Below, one piece after another: positions 49,068 through 58,406 of a stretch of 64,000 nt of DNA. A model generated the notes under the pieces. That model saw nothing but the letters and a program-made list of their open reading frames with translations, ran no database searches and had not been told where the DNA came from. The stretch is from Bifidobacterium erythrocebi. GTDB lineage: Bacteria; Actinomycetota; Actinomycetes; Actinomycetales; Bifidobacteriaceae. The position numbers and the translations under genes were made by a program. Every line of letters starts with the position of its first letter. Position 1 is the stretch's first letter. The DNA is taken from assembly GCF_012932675.1 (NCBI RefSeq), contig NZ_JAAIIF010000006.1, positions 124,001 to 188,000 of the forward strand. Reading direction: 5' to 3'.

Positions 49068-50318
49068 ATGAAGATCAATTGGACCAAGGCTATCGGTTTG
49101 ACTGCGGCTGCCGCCATGCTTCTGCCGCTCGCCGCATGCGGTTCCAGCAACAACAGCAGCGCACAGTCCAACGGCTCCACCGAGGAAGTCACCCTGAGCG
49201 TGTGGGCGCCGCAGGAGGATCAGGCCAAGGATAACAACTGGCTGGAGAAGACCGAGAAGGCGTTCGAGAAGGCCCACTCCGAGTACAAGATCACGTGGAA
49301 GAACGACGTCGTCTCCGAGGCTGACGCCGCCGATACCGTCGAGAAGGATCCTTCCGCCGCGGCTGACGTCTACATGTTCGCCAACGATCAGCTCGGCCGT
49401 CTGGTCGACGCCGGCGCCATCGGCGAGGTCGGCACCAACGAGCTCAAGCAGGTGAAGAAGCAGAACACCCAGACCCTGATCGACTCCGTGTCCAACGGCG
49501 GCAAGGTCTACGGCGTGCCGTACACCACCAACACCTGGTTCATGTACTACGACAAGTCCGTGTTCTCCGCCGACGACATCAAGAGCCTCGACACCATGCT
49601 GTCCAAGGCCAAGGTCGCCTTCCCGATGACCAACGGCTGGTACCTGCAGGCCCTGCTGACCAAGTCCGCAGACCTCACGTTCTTCGGTGATGGCACCGAC
49701 GCTTCCAAGGGCATCACCGTCGACAAGGACAAGCTGACTGCCGCCACCAAGTACCTGGTGAGCGTGGCCAATAACCCGAACTTCGTGCTCGACAACGAGA
49801 ACTCCGGTCTGTCCGATCTGCAGGCAGGCAACGTCAAGGCATACTTCTCCGGTTCCTGGGATGCCAAGAACGTGAAGGAAGCCCTGGGCAAGAACTACGG
49901 TGCCGCCGCACTGCCGACCTACTCCGTTGATGGCAAGTCCTACCAGATGCAGGCCTTCGCCGGCTCCAAGGCCGCCGCTTACAACCCGAACGCCAAGAAC
50001 CAGAAGGCCGCCGCCCAGTTCGCCGCGTTCCTCGGCTCCTCCGAGTCCCAGAAGTCCCACTACGACATGCGTGAGGTGATCCCGTCCGATAAGACCCTGA
50101 CCGCTTCCGACGCCTTCAAGAACAACGAACTGGTCCAGGCTCAGAACACCGTGTTCAACGAGCAGTCCCTCATCCAGCCGACCATCTCCGCCATGAACAG
50201 CTGGTGGGATTCCGCTCAGGCTTACGGCGAGTCCATCACCAACAAGCAGACCACCGCCGACAACGCCGCTGAGAAGGCCGCTGCCTGGGCTGATCAGCTT
50301 GCCGCGATGAACAAGTGA
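49068..50318 (+). CDS. Maltose/maltodextrin-type ABC substrate-binding lipoprotein
   Basis: A 416-residue extracellular binding protein. It is a lipoprotein with lipobox LAAC ending at Cys24, then a Ser/Asn-rich linker. The MalE-type fold is suggested by YGVPYTTNTWFMYYDKSVF and the C-terminal helices. AAAGGAAG places the start at 49068; upstream in-frame codons add a basic, unrelated segment. Located between a GH13 alpha-glucosidase and a pullulanase, it probably binds linear or branched alpha-glucan oligosaccharides. A hairpin follows before the permeases. Confidence 0.91.
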   Translation: MKINWTKAIGLTAAAAMLLPLAACGSSNNSSAQSNGSTEEVTLSVWAPQEDQAKDNNWLEKTEKAFEKAHSEYKITWKNDVVSEADAADTVEKDPSAAADVYMFANDQLGRLVDAGAIGEVGTNELKQVKKQNTQTLIDSVSNGGKVYGVPYTTNTWFMYYDKSVFSADDIKSLDTMLSKAKVAFPMTNGWYLQALLTKSADLTFFGDGTDASKGITVDKDKLTAATKYLVSVANNPNFVLDNENSGLSDLQAGNVKAYFSGSWDAKNVKEALGKNYGAAALPTYSVDGKSYQMQAFAGSKAAAYNPNAKNQKAAAQFAAFLGSSESQKSHYDMREVIPSDKTLTASDAFKNNELVQAQNTVFNEQSLIQPTISAMNSWWDSAQAYGESITNKQTTADNAAEKAAAWADQLAAMNK

Positions 50319-50370
50319 TTCGGTTCACACCAACATATAACTGAACATCCGGGTTCCCTCCAGAGCCCTG

Positions 50371-50411
50371 CCGTGCGGCCGCGGAAACGTTCGCGTGCCG
50401 TGGCCGCACGG
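50371..50411 (+). terminator. Intra-operon stem-loop after the binding-protein gene
   Basis: CCGTGCGGCC (50371-50380) pairs with GGCCGCACGG (50402-50411), with a 21-nt loop. It is followed by ACTATTCC without a T-run. It resembles the hairpin in the first sugar locus and may reduce permease expression relative to the binding protein. Confidence 0.65.
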
Positions 50412-50572
50412 ACTATTCCCCATACGCCCGTTCCCGCTCTCTATATCACAACTGATGCAGTGCGTGTATGTATCCTGCGGTGACGGGCTTAGTAATGACC
50501 ATCCATGGCATCGTTGCCATGGATAGGGGACTTCCCCCACAACATATTCGTACATTGAGAGAGGCGATTTGA

Positions 50573-51979
50573 ATGACAGCAGCGACTCTTTCCCCCAGAG
50601 AGATGAAGCGCCGCCGCAAAATGGGCGCGGATTATGTTCCGCCGTCGCCCTACACGGTGAAGGCCGCGCTCACTGAGGGCGATATCTTCACCAAACTGTC
50701 CGCCGTTATTTTCGGTCTGGGCAACATCGTGCGCAAGCAGTACGTCAAAGGCATTGCGTTCCTGGTTGCCGAGATCGCGTTCTTCGTGTTCCTGTTCACC
50801 AACGGTATCAACTACCTGTCCAAGCTGCCGACGCTGGGCACCCAGAAGCAGGGCAAGGTGCTCGTCGACGGCTACTGGGTCTACACCGAAGGCGACCGTT
50901 CCGTGGTCATCCTGCTGTACGGCGTGTGCACCATCGTCGTGATCCTGCTGTTCTGCTACCTGTGGCGCATGTCCATCAAGACCGCGTACAAGGCGGAATG
51001 CCTGGCCAAGGAGAACGGCAGCGCGCCGACCTTCATGGATGACTGGAAGACCCTGTTCGACGCCAAGGCGCATCAGCTGCTGATGTTCCTGCCGACTCTC
51101 GGCATCCTGGTCTTCACGGTGCTGCCGCTGATCTTCATGATCTCCATGGCGTTCACCAGCTACGACCACCGCAATCTCGTGCTCTTCCACTGGGTCGGCC
51201 TTGAGAACTTCAAGCAGCTGTTCTCCAGCGACGTGAGCAACACGGTCAGCGCCTCCATGTTCATGCAGGTGCTGGTCTGGACGCTGGTCTGGGCGTTCTT
51301 CGCCACCTTCCTGAACTTCTTCCTCGGCCTGTTCCTGGCCATGGTCATCAACCGCAAGACCACCAGGTTCAAGAACTTCTGGCGCAGCATCTTCTCCATG
51401 TCCATCGCCGTGCCGCAGTTCGTGTCCCTGCTGGTCATGCGTTCCATGCTCCAGCCGAACGGTGCCGTCAACCAGCTGCTCATGCAGTGGGGCTGGATCG
51501 ACAGCCCGCTGCCGTTCCTGAGCAACGCCACCTGGGCACGCGTCACCGTGATCATCGTGAACCTGTGGGTCGGCATCCCGTACACCATCATGCAGGTCAC
51601 CGGAATTCTGCAGAACATCCCGGTCGATCAGTACGAGGCCGCGAAGATCGACGGCGCGAACTGGTGGCAGATCTTCACCAAGATCACCATGCCGTACATC
51701 ATCTTCGTGCTCACCCCGTACCTGATCACCACCTTCACCGGCAACGTGAACAACTTCAACGTGATCTACCTGCTCACGGGCGGCAACCCGACCCCGGTCG
51801 GCGCCTCCGCTGGCAAGACCGATCTGTTGATCACCTGGCTGTACAAGCTTACCGTTGACAAGTCGGATTACAACCTCGGTGCAGTGATCGGCATCATGAC
51901 CTTCGTCGTGTTGGCCGTGGTCTCCCTGGTCACCTACCGTAACTCCGGCTCCTACAAGAATGAGGAGGCATTCCGATGA
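50573..51979 (+). CDS. Maltodextrin-type ABC permease (MalF-type)
   Basis: A 468-residue permease with the extended N-terminus typical of MalF: two to three extra hydrophobic segments before the transport core at about residue 160. The EAA loop is EAAKIDGANWWQIFTKITMP. GAGAGAGG precedes the ATG. The stop overlaps the next permease start by 4 bp (ATGA), so they are coupled. It forms the translocation channel with that protein. No ATPase is encoded in the operon. Confidence 0.92.
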   Translation: MTAATLSPREMKRRRKMGADYVPPSPYTVKAALTEGDIFTKLSAVIFGLGNIVRKQYVKGIAFLVAEIAFFVFLFTNGINYLSKLPTLGTQKQGKVLVDGYWVYTEGDRSVVILLYGVCTIVVILLFCYLWRMSIKTAYKAECLAKENGSAPTFMDDWKTLFDAKAHQLLMFLPTLGILVFTVLPLIFMISMAFTSYDHRNLVLFHWVGLENFKQLFSSDVSNTVSASMFMQVLVWTLVWAFFATFLNFFLGLFLAMVINRKTTRFKNFWRSIFSMSIAVPQFVSLLVMRSMLQPNGAVNQLLMQWGWIDSPLPFLSNATWARVTVIIVNLWVGIPYTIMQVTGILQNIPVDQYEAAKIDGANWWQIFTKITMPYIIFVLTPYLITTFTGNVNNFNVIYLLTGGNPTPVGASAGKTDLLITWLYKLTVDKSDYNLGAVIGIMTFVVLAVVSLVTYRNSGSYKNEEAFR

Positions 51980-52875
51980 GTTCCAAGCACGCTGTGGCAG
52001 ATCCCGAGCGTCGTGGCCTGATGCACGACCAGAAGAAGCGCCGTATCCTCGGCGATGTACTGTCCTATGTACTGCTTTCCGTCCTCGCCATCATCTGGCT
52101 GATTCCGATCGTATGGGTGTTCCTGGAAAGCTTCAACAAGAACACCAAGCCGTACCCGAAGACCTTCTTCCCGACGGAGTACACGTTCGACAACTACCGC
52201 AAGCTGTTCACGGACACCTCCGTGCTCAACTTCCCGAAGATGTTCTCGACCACCTTCATCGTGGCATGCTTCACCTGCCTGATCTCCGTGGTGTTCGTGC
52301 TGTCCGTGGCATACTGCATGAGCCGTATGCGCTTCCGCACCCGTCGTACCTTCATGAACATCGTCCTCATTCTGGGCATGTTCCCGGGCATCATGGCTGT
52401 CACCGCCATCTACTTCATCCTGAAGGCCATGAACCTCACCAGCGGCAACGTGACGATCATCGCACTGATCCTCGTCTACTCCGCAGGCACCGGTGCAGGC
52501 TTCTACGTGATGAAGGGCTTCATGGACACCATCCCGACCTCGCTTGACGAGGCCGCCCTGCTCGACGGCTGCACCCGCTTCCAGGTGTTCTACAAGATCA
52601 TCATCCCGATCTGCAAGCCCATGATCGTCTACCAGGCCATCACCGGCTTCCTGATCCCGTGGCTCGACTTCGTCATGGCCAAGGTCATCTGCCGTACGCA
52701 GTCGAACTACACCGTCTCCCTGGGTCTGTGGCTCATGCTGCAGAAGGAATACGTGCAGAACTTCTACGCACGCTTCGCCGCCGCTGCAGTGGTGATCTCC
52801 ATCCCGATCGCCATCATGTTCATCGTGATGCAGCGCTTCTACCAGGAATCGATGTCCGGTTCCGTGAAGGGATAG
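51976..52875 (+). CDS. Maltodextrin-type ABC permease (MalG-type)
   Basis: A 299-residue inner-membrane permease with about six membrane segments. The EAA loop is EAALLDGCTRFQVFYKIIIP. The start overlaps the malF-like stop by 4 bp, with GAGGAGG within the preceding gene as its ribosome site. The pullulanase gene starts 5 bp after its stop, so transport and debranching are in one operon. Confidence 0.92.
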   Translation: MSSKHAVADPERRGLMHDQKKRRILGDVLSYVLLSVLAIIWLIPIVWVFLESFNKNTKPYPKTFFPTEYTFDNYRKLFTDTSVLNFPKMFSTTFIVACFTCLISVVFVLSVAYCMSRMRFRTRRTFMNIVLILGMFPGIMAVTAIYFILKAMNLTSGNVTIIALILVYSAGTGAGFYVMKGFMDTIPTSLDEAALLDGCTRFQVFYKIIIPICKPMIVYQAITGFLIPWLDFVMAKVICRTQSNYTVSLGLWLMLQKEYVQNFYARFAAAAVVISIPIAIMFIVMQRFYQESMSGSVKG

Positions 52876-52880
52876 CATTC

Positions 52881-54938
52881 ATGTCGCTCACTAACACAGC
52901 AGAGCCTTATCCGTTGTGTTTGGAGCGTCGATTGGGCGCCACCGTTTCCGACGATGGCGCCCAATTTGCGCTCTGGGCACCAACCGCCAGCCAGGTGACG
53001 CTTCGCCTGTTCGCGCATGGCACGGACGGCGAACCCGGCAGCCGCGCGCTGGGGGAGTACCGGATGCATCCCGAAACGGACGGATCGTGGACAATCGATG
53101 TTCCCGGCGCGACGCATGGCGTCTATTACGACTATCTCATCGAGTTCGAGGACGGCAGCGTGACGCGCAGCGCCGATCCCTGGGCACGTGCCGCCGGCGC
53201 GAACGGTCGGCGCAGCATGGTGGTCGATCTGTCGCGTACCGATCCTGACGGCTGGGATGCGGACAAGCGGCCCGGGACCCCGATCGATTCGGACGTGATC
53301 TGGGAGACGCATATCGGCGATTTCAGCAATGACCCGTCCAGCGGCGTCCCCGCGGAGCATCGCGGCAAGTATCTCGCCTTCACCGATTCCGGCACCACGC
53401 TCGACGGCGAAGGCGCGTTCCCCACCTGCGTCGAATACCTGAAGCGGCTCGGCATCACCGTGGTGCAGCTGCTGCCGTTCTACGATTACGGTTCCGTCGA
53501 CGAGACGCGGTCGGGAGGCTACAACTGGGGCTACGATCCGGTCAACTACAACGTCCCCGAAGGCTCCTACGCCACCGATCCGTATGACGGCGAAGTGCGC
53601 ATCCGCGAGTGCAAGGCCATGATCCAGGCGCTCCACGCGGCCGGCATCAAGGTGGTGATGGACGTGGTGTACAACCACATGTACACCACGGACAACTGGT
53701 TCGAACGCGTGGTGCCCGGGTACTTCTGCCGTCGCACGGACGACGGCGCGTTCGCGAACGGCTCCGGCTGCGGATGCGACATGGCCACCGAGCATGAGAT
53801 GTTCCGCAGGTTCATGGTCGAATCGGTCACGTACTGGGCGAGCGAATACCATCTTGACGGGTTCCGCTTCGATCTGATGGGTCTGATCGATGTCGAGACC
53901 ATGCGTGCGATCCGCGCCTCGCTTGACGCCTTGCCGGGCGGCCGCTCGATTCTGATGTACGGCGAGCCGTGGGCCGCGGGGGAGAGCGCCCCGCTGCCGG
54001 GTACGATTCTGGCCGACAAGCGTGCGCTGCTGCTGCTCGAGTCGCGTATCGGGCATTTCTGCGACACCACGCGCGACGCGATCAAGGGCCATGTGTTCTA
54101 CCGTGACCAGCCGGGCTATGTGAACGGTGCCGCGCAGCAGAACCGTCAGGCCGTGCTCGACGCCGTGAACGCCCATCGCACCGCACGCGTGAGCGAGGGG
54201 AATGCCGGGCAGATCATCCAGTACGTCTCCGCGCACGACGATCTGACGCTGTGGGACAAGCTGAGCATCAGCATGCGCGGCAACGGCACGGATCATCTTG
54301 CCAGCAACGCCATGTATGACGATGTGCTCGACGGCGCCGCCGCGGCGAAGGAGGTACTGAACGCCAATCTGCTGGCCGCCGGCATCATTGGCGTCTCGGC
54401 CGGCCTGCCCTTCATGCTTGCCGGTGAGGAGTTCGCGCGTACCAAGCATGGCAACGACAACTCCTTCGAATCCGGCAGCAGGATCAACGAGCTCGACTGG
54501 CACCGTGCCTCGGATATGCGTGGTCTGGTGCGTTTCTATGCCGATCTCATCGCGCTGCGTACCGGCGATAAGGCATGGTTCGACGCCGAGCGCATCGTCG
54601 TTCCGACGGAAAGCTCCATGATCGCCTTCCTGGTCGGAAAGCACGCGGTACTCATCAATCCGGATGTACGTGAACGCACCATGCCGTTGACCGTGATGAA
54701 TCAGGCCGTTGCTCGGTGCGATGCCGGGCGATTCGGGGATGCCGCGCCCATATGGCGTTGTACGCTGGATTCCACCAGCGATCGCTATGCGGTTGCCGCG
54801 TCGGACACGCAATCCGAGACCAAGAACGTGCGGCAGGCCGGTGCAGGCGCATGTGCGCTGGACGATGCCGGATTCCATCTGGCTGCGCGGTCGTTGTCGA
54901 TTTGGACAAGGGAGGTCCATGATGGCCAAACGATATGA
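52881..54938 (+). CDS. pulA: Type I pullulanase (GH13_14), cytoplasmic
   Basis: A 685-residue debranching enzyme that hydrolyses alpha-1,6 links in branched alpha-glucans. It has an N-terminal CBM48-like domain (about 20-110) and the diagnostic pullulanase motif YNWGYDPVNYNVPEGSY. The GH13 blocks VVYNHMYT, DGFRFDLMGL (nucleophile Asp) and YGEPW (acid/base Glu) follow. No signal peptide is visible, so it acts on imported oligosaccharides rather than on polymer outside the cell. It starts 5 bp after the permease with AAGGGA before it, and its end overlaps the following HAD gene by 17 bp. Confidence 0.92.
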   Translation: MSLTNTAEPYPLCLERRLGATVSDDGAQFALWAPTASQVTLRLFAHGTDGEPGSRALGEYRMHPETDGSWTIDVPGATHGVYYDYLIEFEDGSVTRSADPWARAAGANGRRSMVVDLSRTDPDGWDADKRPGTPIDSDVIWETHIGDFSNDPSSGVPAEHRGKYLAFTDSGTTLDGEGAFPTCVEYLKRLGITVVQLLPFYDYGSVDETRSGGYNWGYDPVNYNVPEGSYATDPYDGEVRIRECKAMIQALHAAGIKVVMDVVYNHMYTTDNWFERVVPGYFCRRTDDGAFANGSGCGCDMATEHEMFRRFMVESVTYWASEYHLDGFRFDLMGLIDVETMRAIRASLDALPGGRSILMYGEPWAAGESAPLPGTILADKRALLLLESRIGHFCDTTRDAIKGHVFYRDQPGYVNGAAQQNRQAVLDAVNAHRTARVSEGNAGQIIQYVSAHDDLTLWDKLSISMRGNGTDHLASNAMYDDVLDGAAAAKEVLNANLLAAGIIGVSAGLPFMLAGEEFARTKHGNDNSFESGSRINELDWHRASDMRGLVRFYADLIALRTGDKAWFDAERIVVPTESSMIAFLVGKHAVLINPDVRERTMPLTVMNQAVARCDAGRFGDAAPIWRCTLDSTSDRYAVAASDTQSETKNVRQAGAGACALDDAGFHLAARSLSIWTREVHDGQTI

Positions 54939-55662
54939 GGCGGTGTTCTTCGACCTGTACGGCACGTTGATCGACATCCGCACCGATGAGGAATCCCCCA
55001 GGGCATGGAACGCCCTGTACGAGGCGCTGCGAGACGCCGGTGCCGAGTATGCGGACGCCGATGGCGTGAAAAGGGCATTCAACGAAGGCCTTGCACGGGT
55101 TCTGGAAGGCCACGGGTCGGATCAATGGTATGAGCCCGACTACATTCCCGTCTACCAGCGGATGTTGGCCGATCGCGGTGTGGCCGCGGACGAGAATCTC
55201 GCCCGGGACATGGGCCGCGTGTTCCGTCGCGCCTCGACGAGCCTGTTCCGCCTGTATCCGGGGGTGATGGTCATGCTGGACACGCTGAAGCGTGAGGGGG
55301 TGCGCGCCGTTCTGGTCAGCAACGCCCAGTCGTGCTTCACGCGCCCCGAACTGGCGTTGCTCGGCTTGGACAAGGCCTTGGACGACATCCTGATCTCCAG
55401 CGAGGAAAGCGTTCGCAAGCCCGGGGCGGCACTGTTCGAGCATGCCTTGCGGCGCGAGGGTCTGACCGCCGATCAGGTGGTGATGGTGGGCAATGATTCC
55501 GTCAACGATATCGGCGGTGCGAAATCGGTCGGTATCGGCGGTATCTACTTCAATACGGAGATCTCGCCGTCCGGCGACACCCTGACCTGCGATGACGCGC
55601 TCTTGTCATGCCGTGGCGCCGACTACGACGCGATGCTGGAATTCGTTCTGAGGCGTCGTTGA
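54922..55662 (+). CDS. HAD-superfamily hydrolase (YjjG-like) at the end of the alpha-glucan operon
   Basis: A 246-residue HAD-IA phosphatase-like enzyme. Motif I is FFDLYGTLID, motif II VLVSNAQSCF, the motif III Lys lies in SVRKPGAALFEHAL, and motif IV is MVGNDSVNDIGGAKS. Motif I reads DLYGTL, with Tyr where many relatives have Asp, as in YjjG/PynA-type enzymes. GGAGGT (54911-54916) fits ATG 54922. The 17-bp overlap with the pullulanase gene indicates coupling. The substrate, perhaps a sugar phosphate or nucleotide, is unknown. Confidence 0.85.
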   Translation: MAKRYEAVFFDLYGTLIDIRTDEESPRAWNALYEALRDAGAEYADADGVKRAFNEGLARVLEGHGSDQWYEPDYIPVYQRMLADRGVAADENLARDMGRVFRRASTSLFRLYPGVMVMLDTLKREGVRAVLVSNAQSCFTRPELALLGLDKALDDILISSEESVRKPGAALFEHALRREGLTADQVVMVGNDSVNDIGGAKSVGIGGIYFNTEISPSGDTLTCDDALLSCRGADYDAMLEFVLRRR

Positions 55663-55732
55663 GCACGTGCCGCTGGGTCGCGCTGTCACGGCATAATAGG
55701 TCGGCCGGCAAGGCCATGAACGAGAGGAACAT

Positions 55733-56506
55733 ATGAAACAGCAGGATACGAAAACCGACAGCAGCGAGCTCATCGGGCGTCGCAAACCGAGGCGTCGCGG
55801 GTGGACGGTGTTCAACCTCAAAGTGATCGGCGCCATCTTCATGTTCCTGTCCGTGGCGAGCGTCACGCTGGTGCCCGCGATGTTCGGCGGCGACATCACC
55901 AAGGACATGACGGCGCTGAGCGTCGCCATGATCTGCGAGATCGTCTCGTGGTGCGCCATCCCGATCTACGCCTGGCTGCTGTTCGACGGGTATCGCCATA
56001 CGCATAGCCGCTGGATGTATCTGCTGCAGCTGCTGGTGCTCGCCATCGTGTGCGAGGTGCCTTACGACAAGGTGACGTCCGGCAAGTACGTCGACCTGAA
56101 TTCGCAGAACCCGGTGTTCGGTCTGTTGATCGCGCTGATCGTGATCGCCGCGTTCGACTGGATCAAGCGCCGCTACGAGGGCGCGATGCAGTATGTCCTC
56201 ATGGTCGTGCTGGCGATCATTGGCCTGCTGTGGAACCTGATGCTGCACATCGGCCTGAGACAGGGCGTTATGAACGTCGGTACAATCACCCTGGCGTTCG
56301 TCCTGATTTTCTATCTGATGAACAAGCGTGAGAACACCATGATGATCACGGCCGGCCTGATGGGCGCGGTGTCGTTCATCGCACCGGCCGTCGGCGTCGC
56401 GTTCCTGCACTACCGCCGTGACGAGCTGGGCTACAAGCATGCATGGACCAAGTGGGTGTTCTATGCGCTGTACCCGCTGATGCTGCTGATAGGCATGGCC
56501 GTGTGA
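55733..56506 (+). CDS. TraX-family integral membrane protein
   Basis: A 257-residue membrane protein with about seven to eight hydrophobic segments. FNLKVIGAIFMFLS at the N-terminus and AIPIYAWLLFDGYRHTHSRWM are characteristic of the TraX family. These proteins are related to membrane acyltransferases; F-plasmid TraX acetylates pilin. No conjugation genes are nearby, so a chromosomal envelope-modification role is more likely. GAACGAGAGGAAC lies before the ATG. Confidence 0.82.
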   Translation: MKQQDTKTDSSELIGRRKPRRRGWTVFNLKVIGAIFMFLSVASVTLVPAMFGGDITKDMTALSVAMICEIVSWCAIPIYAWLLFDGYRHTHSRWMYLLQLLVLAIVCEVPYDKVTSGKYVDLNSQNPVFGLLIALIVIAAFDWIKRRYEGAMQYVLMVVLAIIGLLWNLMLHIGLRQGVMNVGTITLAFVLIFYLMNKRENTMMITAGLMGAVSFIAPAVGVAFLHYRRDELGYKHAWTKWVFYALYPLMLLIGMAV

Positions 56507-56538
56507 GACGTTGTGGCTTTCGCCGCGGCAGACATGCA

Positions 56539-56579
56539 CGTGAGGGCGTGCGTCGGGGAATCCGGCGCACGCCCTCACG
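56539..56579. terminator. Hairpin between traX-like and gadC genes
   Basis: CGTGAGGGCGTGCG (56539-56552) pairs perfectly with CGCACGCCCTCACG (56566-56579), with a 13-nt loop. It lies between converging genes. The lack of a T-run on either side makes the type uncertain, but termination is the likely role. Confidence 0.7.
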
Positions 56580-56638
56580 CGTACTAGGGGAAACAATGCC
56601 GGTGCGTTACGGGCGCAGGGCTATGGTCATGGGCCGCC

Positions 56639-58225
56639 TCATTTCGTTGGATTGACGAGGATGCTGGTGGAATCGCGCTTCTCCTGGTCGGTTCTCAGGT
56701 CCCAATCGGCGCGACGCAGCGCGTACATGATCAGCGGGGGAACACCCAGAACCACCACGACCACCGCGACCAGCAGCGCATAGCCGAGCGACGACATGCC
56801 GGTGAATCCGGCCGGGCGCACGAAGGTGAGCACGAATGCCGCGGCGGCGGCCACGAATCCCACGCCCGCGATCCAGTTCAGCGCCGGGACGCGGTAGGTG
56901 CGCACGACCTCCGGGTGGCGGATGCGCAGGCGGATCGCCGCGGCGAACATCATCATGTACATGATCAGGTACAGGGCGGTGGCCATATCGACCAGTGTGG
57001 CGAATGCGGTGTTGCCGTTCGGGATCAGCACGAACAGCAATGCGAGCACGGTGACGATGACGCCCTGCGCCAGCAAGATGCCCTCCTGCACGCCGGCGGC
57101 ATTGCGCTTCTGCAACGCCGGGGGCATCAGACCGGTCCGCGCGGCGGATAGCAGGCCGCGCGACGGTCCGGCGATCCAGGTGATGACCGAGGAGAACGCT
57201 CCCAGCGCGATGAGCAGGGAGATGACCGGCACGCCCCAGCTCATGCCGAAGTGGTCGAAGAACTCTTTGAATGCCAGATTGATGCCGTCGATCAGACCAA
57301 GCTCCCTATGCGGCACGGCGAAGGCGATGGCCAAGGTCGGCAGCACGAGCACCAGCAGGATCAGCACGGTGGACAGCACCGTGGCGCGGGGGAATTCACG
57401 CCCGGGGTCCTTCATGTCGTTGGCATGCACGGCGTTGACCTCCATGCCCGCATAGGCGAGCACATTCGATACGATCAGCACGATGGAGGCGATGCCCGTC
57501 CATGGCGGAAGCAGCGCGGAGACGCGCAGCGAGGTGTGCATCGGTTCGCCGGTGCACAGCCAGACGACTCCCAGCACGATGAGCAGCGCGGCGGGGAAGA
57601 GCGTGCCGATGAGCCCGGAGACGGAGCCGACCTTGGCGAACAGGTTGCCGCCACGTAGGGCGACCAGCGTGGAGATCCAATACAGCACGATGATCACCAC
57701 GGCCACGTATACGCCGTTGTTGCCGAGCGAACCCGAGCCGAACACGTACGACAGGCTCACCGCGATGAAGGAGATCTGGATCGGGTACCAGACGACGTTC
57801 TGGATCCACTGCAGCCAGATGGCCACGAATCCGGCGCGGTTGCCGAAGGCCTCGCGCACCCAGACGTACACGCCGCCTTTCCAACCGGTGGCGAGTTCGG
57901 CGGAGACCAGGGCCGTGGGGATGAGGAAGAACACTGCGGGAATGAGATACAGCAGCACCGAGGCCAGCCCGTAATCCGCCATGGCGGGAAGCGAACGCAG
58001 CGAGGCGACCGCCACGACGGTCAGGATCGCCAGCTGGCCGACCGACATGAGCGCCTTGCCGGTGCTACGCGTCCCGGTCCGTGCCGGGGCAGACGAGTGC
58101 GCACTGGCGGTGCCGGAAGTCGAGGACGGAGGCGTCCCGGTCCGATTGACCCCAGATTCCAGGGGCGCCGCCGCACCGGTATTGTGCGCAACGATGGCAC
58201 ATGGCTTCTTGATATGAATGCTCAT
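56639..58225 (-). CDS. gadC: Glutamate/GABA antiporter (APC family)
   Basis: A 528-residue APC-superfamily transporter with about 12 membrane segments after a roughly 55-residue Ser/Thr/Gly-rich N-terminus. Segments such as LPAMADYGLASVLLYLIPAVFF and GWKGGVYVWVREAFGNRAGFVA resemble GadC. It probably swaps external glutamate for the GABA made by the adjacent decarboxylase, exporting protons in effect and supporting acid resistance. It lies downstream of gadB on the same strand but behind a terminator, with a candidate promoter of its own. Confidence 0.9.
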   Translation of the reverse strand: MSIHIKKPCAIVAHNTGAAAPLESGVNRTGTPPSSTSGTASAHSSAPARTGTRSTGKALMSVGQLAILTVVAVASLRSLPAMADYGLASVLLYLIPAVFFLIPTALVSAELATGWKGGVYVWVREAFGNRAGFVAIWLQWIQNVVWYPIQISFIAVSLSYVFGSGSLGNNGVYVAVVIIVLYWISTLVALRGGNLFAKVGSVSGLIGTLFPAALLIVLGVVWLCTGEPMHTSLRVSALLPPWTGIASIVLIVSNVLAYAGMEVNAVHANDMKDPGREFPRATVLSTVLILLVLVLPTLAIAFAVPHRELGLIDGINLAFKEFFDHFGMSWGVPVISLLIALGAFSSVITWIAGPSRGLLSAARTGLMPPALQKRNAAGVQEGILLAQGVIVTVLALLFVLIPNGNTAFATLVDMATALYLIMYMMMFAAAIRLRIRHPEVVRTYRVPALNWIAGVGFVAAAAAFVLTFVRPAGFTGMSSLGYALLVAVVVVVLGVPPLIMYALRRADWDLRTDQEKRDSTSILVNPTK

Positions 58226-58278
58226 TGCAGCCAGCTTTCATGAATGATGTGGTCTTAGGGAAGAATGATTGATGCATG

Positions 58279-58307
58279 TGATAGTTAAAACTAAATCAAT
58301 TGTCTAA
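58279..58307 (-). promoter_or_regulatory. Candidate gadC promoter
   Basis: Reading the minus strand, TAGACA (58302-58307, five of six matches to TTGACA) and TATCAC (58279-58284, four of six to TATAAT) are separated by 17 bp. They lie in the unusually AT-rich gap between gadB and gadC, about 50 bp before the gadC start. This fits independent gadC transcription after the gadB terminator. Confidence 0.5.
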
Positions 58308-58326
58308 TTATGATATGGAAAAAAGA

Positions 58327-58386
58327 CGCCCCGGAGGGGTTGCCGCTAGTAGAGAGAGAAGAGTCGCGTCGAACCCCTCCGGGGCG
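58327..58386 (-). terminator. gadB terminator
   Basis: A perfect 15-bp stem pairs 58327-58341 with 58372-58386 over a 30-nt loop. On the minus strand it is followed by TCTTTTTT, a strong intrinsic terminator signature. It lies 20 bp after the gadB stop codon and before gadC. Confidence 0.92.
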
Positions 58387-58406
58387 CCTTGCCGGTTCGA
58401 TCCGGT

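Noticed and set aside
55733-56506. Conjugation gene, given the TraX similarity
   Set aside because: No other transfer, relaxase or plasmid genes are in the window, and chromosomal TraX-like proteins are common.
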